Source of the DNA: Budorcas taxicolor
Taxonomy: Eukaryota; Chordata; Mammalia; Artiodactyla; Bovidae
Assembly: GCF_023091745.1 (NCBI RefSeq)
Contig: NC_068910.1
Location: forward strand, 134,247,170-134,311,169
Length of the DNA: 64,000 bases
Reading direction: 5' to 3'
Shown: positions 60,934 to 64,000 of the stretch, piece by piece
Numbering within the stretch: the first letter of the stretch is position 1
How the letters are laid out: each line of letters begins with the position of its first letter
Program-made: the position numbers and the translations under genes
The notes under the pieces: generated by a model
Seen by the model: only the letters and a program-made list of their open reading frames with translations
Database searches by the model: none
What the model was told of the DNA's origin: nothing

Positions 60934-61014
60934 CTCTATAAAGTAGGTCAGGAAAATGCCCATCCCGCCAGATCACGTGGTTGAATTTCCAGGCTGTTGG
61001 TTCCTCCCTCTAGC
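60934..61014 (-). other. ZNF148: Probable non-coding 5'UTR exon of ZNF148
   Basis: On the minus strand an 81-nt block is bounded by a pyrimidine-leaning acceptor ending in TTTTATAG and a donor reading GAG then GTAATC. It is more GC-rich than its surroundings and holds a CACGTG E-box-like word and a GGCGGG word. It lies upstream of the start-codon exon in the right orientation and is free of recognisable repeats. It contains one ATG (60961-60963) in a strong context, with G at -3 and G at +4. I cannot confirm it against a transcript. An alternative acceptor four bases further in (GGCTAG) is also possible, and another UTR exon could lie in the 20.6-kb intron. Confidence 0.5.
60961..60963 (-). 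promoter_or_regulatory. Upstream ATG of a predicted overlapping uORF of ZNF148
   Basis: The context is GGCGGGATGG, which has G at both -3 and +4. If the UTR exon is spliced directly to 40320, the frame gives ten codons in this exon and eight more in the next, then TGA at 40294-40296. The uORF would therefore overlap the main start (40302-40304) in another frame. This would be expected to lower ZNF148 translation through leaky scanning. It depends on the UTR exon prediction. Confidence 0.4.
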
Positions 61015-61019
61015 CTATA

Positions 61020-62100
61020 AAAGTACAAAAATACAGGTTATTCCCCTCAAAAAAATCATGATTAGACACATTCTTAAAGCCAGATAAAACAGTTAAACAG
61101 TTATATCAAAATGTGCTAAATCAGACAAAATTCTTTCCATGGATTAAATAATGTTAGTTCACTTAGAACAGTGCAACTGTAATGACCCATCAGTGCTAAA
61201 TGATTTCATGAAGAAATGACCCAGGCACTAATCGGACTTTTTCAAATTTAGCTTTTAGCTAAGGATTAGGATTTCTTTAAAATCAGGGCAATAGACTAGA
61301 ATTACCATCAACAACTTAAAATAGGAGGACACAAAATGTACTTCACTAAAATCATATGTTGATGTTCTCAACTACTCAAACAGTTCTATTCCTGATGAAA
61401 TCTCACAGTAACATTTCCCTCATCTCAAAAGTCTAATTATATTAAAAACATTTGTTTTTGAAACTACAAAAATGTTAGGTATTTAAAATGTTCAAGACAA
61501 AGGTGTTTAATAATGTTAAAATCGTCCACAGATTTTTTTTAATGTCATACTATAATCAATCTTTTAGCAACTAACATAGAAAATTAACCCTCTATGTTGG
61601 TACTGCATTGATATTGGACATATATAATTTTCTTCCTGCAACTGGGATATGCTTTCCCGGTATATGAAATGGAGGTAATGAGGACTGAAACCTGAAATTT
61701 TATTAGATACAAATAACAGGCCAAATATAACCTTTATTCAGAAATAATTAAGCATTTTATATAATAACCCAAACATATTTTTAGGGCTTAATAAATATCT
61801 TGCAAATCAATAAAATTATAATTATAAAAGCCAAACAATTAAACTATAAATCTTCAGAAAACAACCAAATATATTAATCCAAAGTTATGTTTAACACAAT
61901 TTCATCAAGGGATTACCACAGCCTTTCTGATCATTCTGCATTTTCCAGTCCTTAGCCAGTCAGTAGCTTTGTTGCTAAACTAGTCATCATAAACAACAAC
62001 AAAAAAACCTATTTAAAATAATTTATTTCTACTAACCTCTTAATTGCCTGTCTCAAAGTTTTGTTCCCAAGCATTTAAAAGAGCATATATGCCACTCCTC
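61020..62100. other. Upstream intron, repeat-poor
   Basis: AT-rich DNA next to the probable 5'UTR exon, containing its polypyrimidine/acceptor region. I recognise no repeat or gene. Confidence 0.4.
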
Positions 62101-62111
62101 TCAATTACCTA

Positions 62112-62208
62112 CGAAAGTGAAAGTGAAGCCGCTCAGTCGAGTCCGACTCTTCAGGACCCCATGGAGTGTAGCCTACCAGGCTCCTCCCTCCATGGGATTC
62201 TCCAGGCA
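62112..62208 (-). repeat. Bov-tA SINE fragment
   Basis: GAAAGTGAAAGTGAAGCCGC TCAGTCGAG to GGGATTCTCCAGGCAA. Flanking CAATTACCTA and CAATCACCTA form an imperfect 10-bp target duplication. Confidence 0.88.
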
Positions 62209-62214
62209 ATCACC

Positions 62215-63050
62215 TATAACTATTTTTAAATATGTATTTTCTATAGCTTTAGCACCAAAAGGATAAAAGCCATAGAACTGTATTCTTGTAGTAGACAGTA
62301 CCAAAAATATGTAAAGTAAAACAAAACTGTATCTGCACTACATTCCTATGCATCACTGTACATTCTTTACTAAATTCAACTTTTAGAATTTCTAACAGTT
62401 CACAGGCATAAAGTTGAACAGAAAAGCCATGGCAAACTCTATCTATATATAGTAAATAAAAAATCTTCAAATTATAAACTTTGGTATTACATTACAAGTC
62501 TTTTAAAGTTGATAGGATACATCAAGTCAACAACCAAGATGTTATTACTTTGAAATGCTAATATTCTGTTGAAAACATTTTCACAAAAAACCTACTTTCC
62601 TGCATCACTTTTTATTGAAAGCCCTAAATTAAAGCTGTCACACATCAAAACTATAACTAGATACGTTAAAAGAGAAAGAAACAAAAATAGTGAAGCAAGA
62701 AGGAAAGGGAAAACATGTTTCACTCCCAAATACACACATCCCCCAGATGCACTGAATAATATAACCTCAAAGTCTAAATCTACACACAGAAACTTTGTAA
62801 TGTCTTTCCTATCACAACCTTTCCTACCATGGAAACACACAATTTCCCCTAACTCACAGACCACACAGTCTCTGTCTCTAGAAACCTGAATTATTTAGCA
62901 TCATCTACCAATTTCACTTCTCCTTCTAAGTGTTTCTATCCCTCTTTCTCCTCTGCCACTCCTCTCTACAAAGAATTGGGAAAAGCATCTACCAGGCTGG
63001 AAACCCCTGTAAATACAAAAAGAAAGGTATAAACTTACTTGGACAACCAC
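62215..63050. other. Upstream intron, unclassified
   Basis: No gene recognised. Open frames on both strands at 62569-62889 lie opposite one another and share no known motif. Confidence 0.4.
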
Positions 63051-63065
63051 CTAATGATCAGGTAA

Positions 63066-63256
63066 AGTGAAAGTCACTCAGTCCTGTCCAACTCTCTGCA
63101 ATCCCGAGGACTATACCGTCCACGGAATTTCCAGGCCAGAATGCTGGAATGGGTAGCTGTTCCCTTCTCCAGGGGATTTTCCCAAATCAGGGATCAAACA
63201 CGGGTCTCCTACACTGCAGGTGGATTCTTTACCAGCTGAGCCACAAGGGAAGCCCA
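63066..63256 (-). repeat. Bov-tA SINE
   Basis: GTGAAAGTCACTCAGTCCTG to GCCACAAGGGAAGCCCAG. Flanks TGATCAGGTAA and TGATCTGGTAA (63055-63065 and about 63259-63269) form a near-perfect 11-bp target duplication. Confidence 0.92.
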
Positions 63257-63559
63257 GTGATCTGGTAAGATCTTCCTCTTTCCCTGCCCCACTTCCCCTA
63301 CTTAAATAGTGAGTGAATATTCCTGCTTAGCACCTCTTCTGATTTAAGACTCTGCTGGCTAATTATTCTGGGATTATAATCACTTGCACAGGTATAATCA
63401 AATTAAGACAAAACACATATTAAGAAATAAATGAAATTTCTTGCAAGGACCATTAGCTACTACCCTTCCACAGTATTTCAATGTTATTTACCAGCAGGTC
63501 ATTAATTGGGACATTTCTGTCATTAACTGAATCAACATTTTGGATCACCTGATATGTAT

Positions 63560-63710
63560 ATGCAATACTACCTAAGATTTCTAAGACACGCATTAAAATA
63601 CCGTGCTCTCTTCCCAAAGGAGTTCCTAATCTAGCTTGGAGAGTAAATAAACATACAACAGATAATGTTAGTGATGATAATGCAAAGTGTTAAGTGCTGT
63701 AACTGAAGTC
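63560..63710 (+). repeat. Ancient L2-class repeat
   Basis: CCCAAAGGAGTTCCTAATCT AG, AGAGTAAATAAACATACAAC AG, GCAAAGTGTTAAGTGCTGTA A: blocks of a common L2-type repeat. Confidence 0.55.
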
Positions 63711-63854
63711 TAAGCAATTTATCACAGGAAAATCAAAGCAGGGATCAATTAATTCTCCCTTCGTTACTTTTCCAAAAGAGAAGAAGTGATCTTTTAATGT
63801 TGGTTCCACATTTAAGAATACAATGCATAGTATATGCTTTGGACTTTGGTCAAT

Positions 63855-64000
63855 AATGTTGCTACATCTCTGCAGATATTAACTCAATTAAAAAAAACAA
63901 ACCTATGATGTGGGTGCTAATATTATTTCCATTTTAAAGAAGAAAAAACTGACCAAAGGTTACAAGTAACTCACCAAAGGTTACAAAATTAGTAAGTGGC
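63855..64000 (+). repeat. MIR SINE, cut by the window end
   Basis: GGTGCTAATATTATTTCCAT TTTAAAGAAG with AAGTAACTCACCAAAGGTTA C and AGTAAGTGGC is the 3' MIR core. A local TTACAA...CCAAAGG duplication is present. Confidence 0.75.

Noticed and set aside
62569..62889. Opposed open frames on both strands near the right end, possible upstream gene
   Set aside because: Mirror frames without motifs, homology or splice context; probably chance in AT-rich DNA.

Overview
The window is vertebrate nuclear DNA from a ruminant (cattle, sheep, goat, buffalo or a close relative). The repeats show this: many Bov-tA SINEs, six copies of the BovB (RTE) LINE ending in the GAACTGAACTGA-type 3' tail, bovine-type L1 3' ends and cetartiodactyl CHR SINEs. 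DNA is AT-rich and CpG-poor with no CpG island. No bacterial, plasmid or phage feature is present.

The only host gene I can support is ZNF148 (ZBP-89, a Kruppel-type C2H2 zinc-finger transcription factor) on the minus strand. Its 5' half lies here. Read in transcription order, right to left: a probable 5'UTR exon (60934-61014), the start-codon exon (39972-40320), the basic/NLS exon (13619-13744), the zinc finger 1 exon (5071-5194) and the zinc finger 2 exon (3750-3833). All intron ends are GT/AG and the reading phase is continuous. Together they encode residues 1-222 plus one base of codon 223. The promoter should lie beyond position 64000. The remaining fingers and the large C-terminal exon should lie before position 1.

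Everything else is intron or upstream transcribed DNA filled with repeats: old L1 3' ends, an L2 reverse-transcriptase relic at 4.1-4.8 kb, hAT DNA transposons at 9.7 and 19.2 kb, MIRs, one MaLR-like LTR end, two processed retrocopies (38.75-39.43 kb and 52.08-52.44 kb), and young BovB, Bov-tA and L1 insertions that often sit inside older L1s.

Points worth a second look: (1) a well-contexted uORF that crosses the 20.6-kb first intron and overlaps the ZNF148 start codon, if the UTR exon is right; (2) every LINE copy whose strand I can read is antisense to ZNF148; (3) a Bov-tA SINE with its 5' head inverted; (4) a BovB insertion whose 5' junction carries filler matching a nearby L1 in inverted orientation; (5) two BovB copies sharing an Asp-to-His change in reverse-transcriptase motif A; (6) two Bov-tA insertions at the same point of the L1 sequence. 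I found no new gene system; the window is an intron-rich stretch of a known gene.
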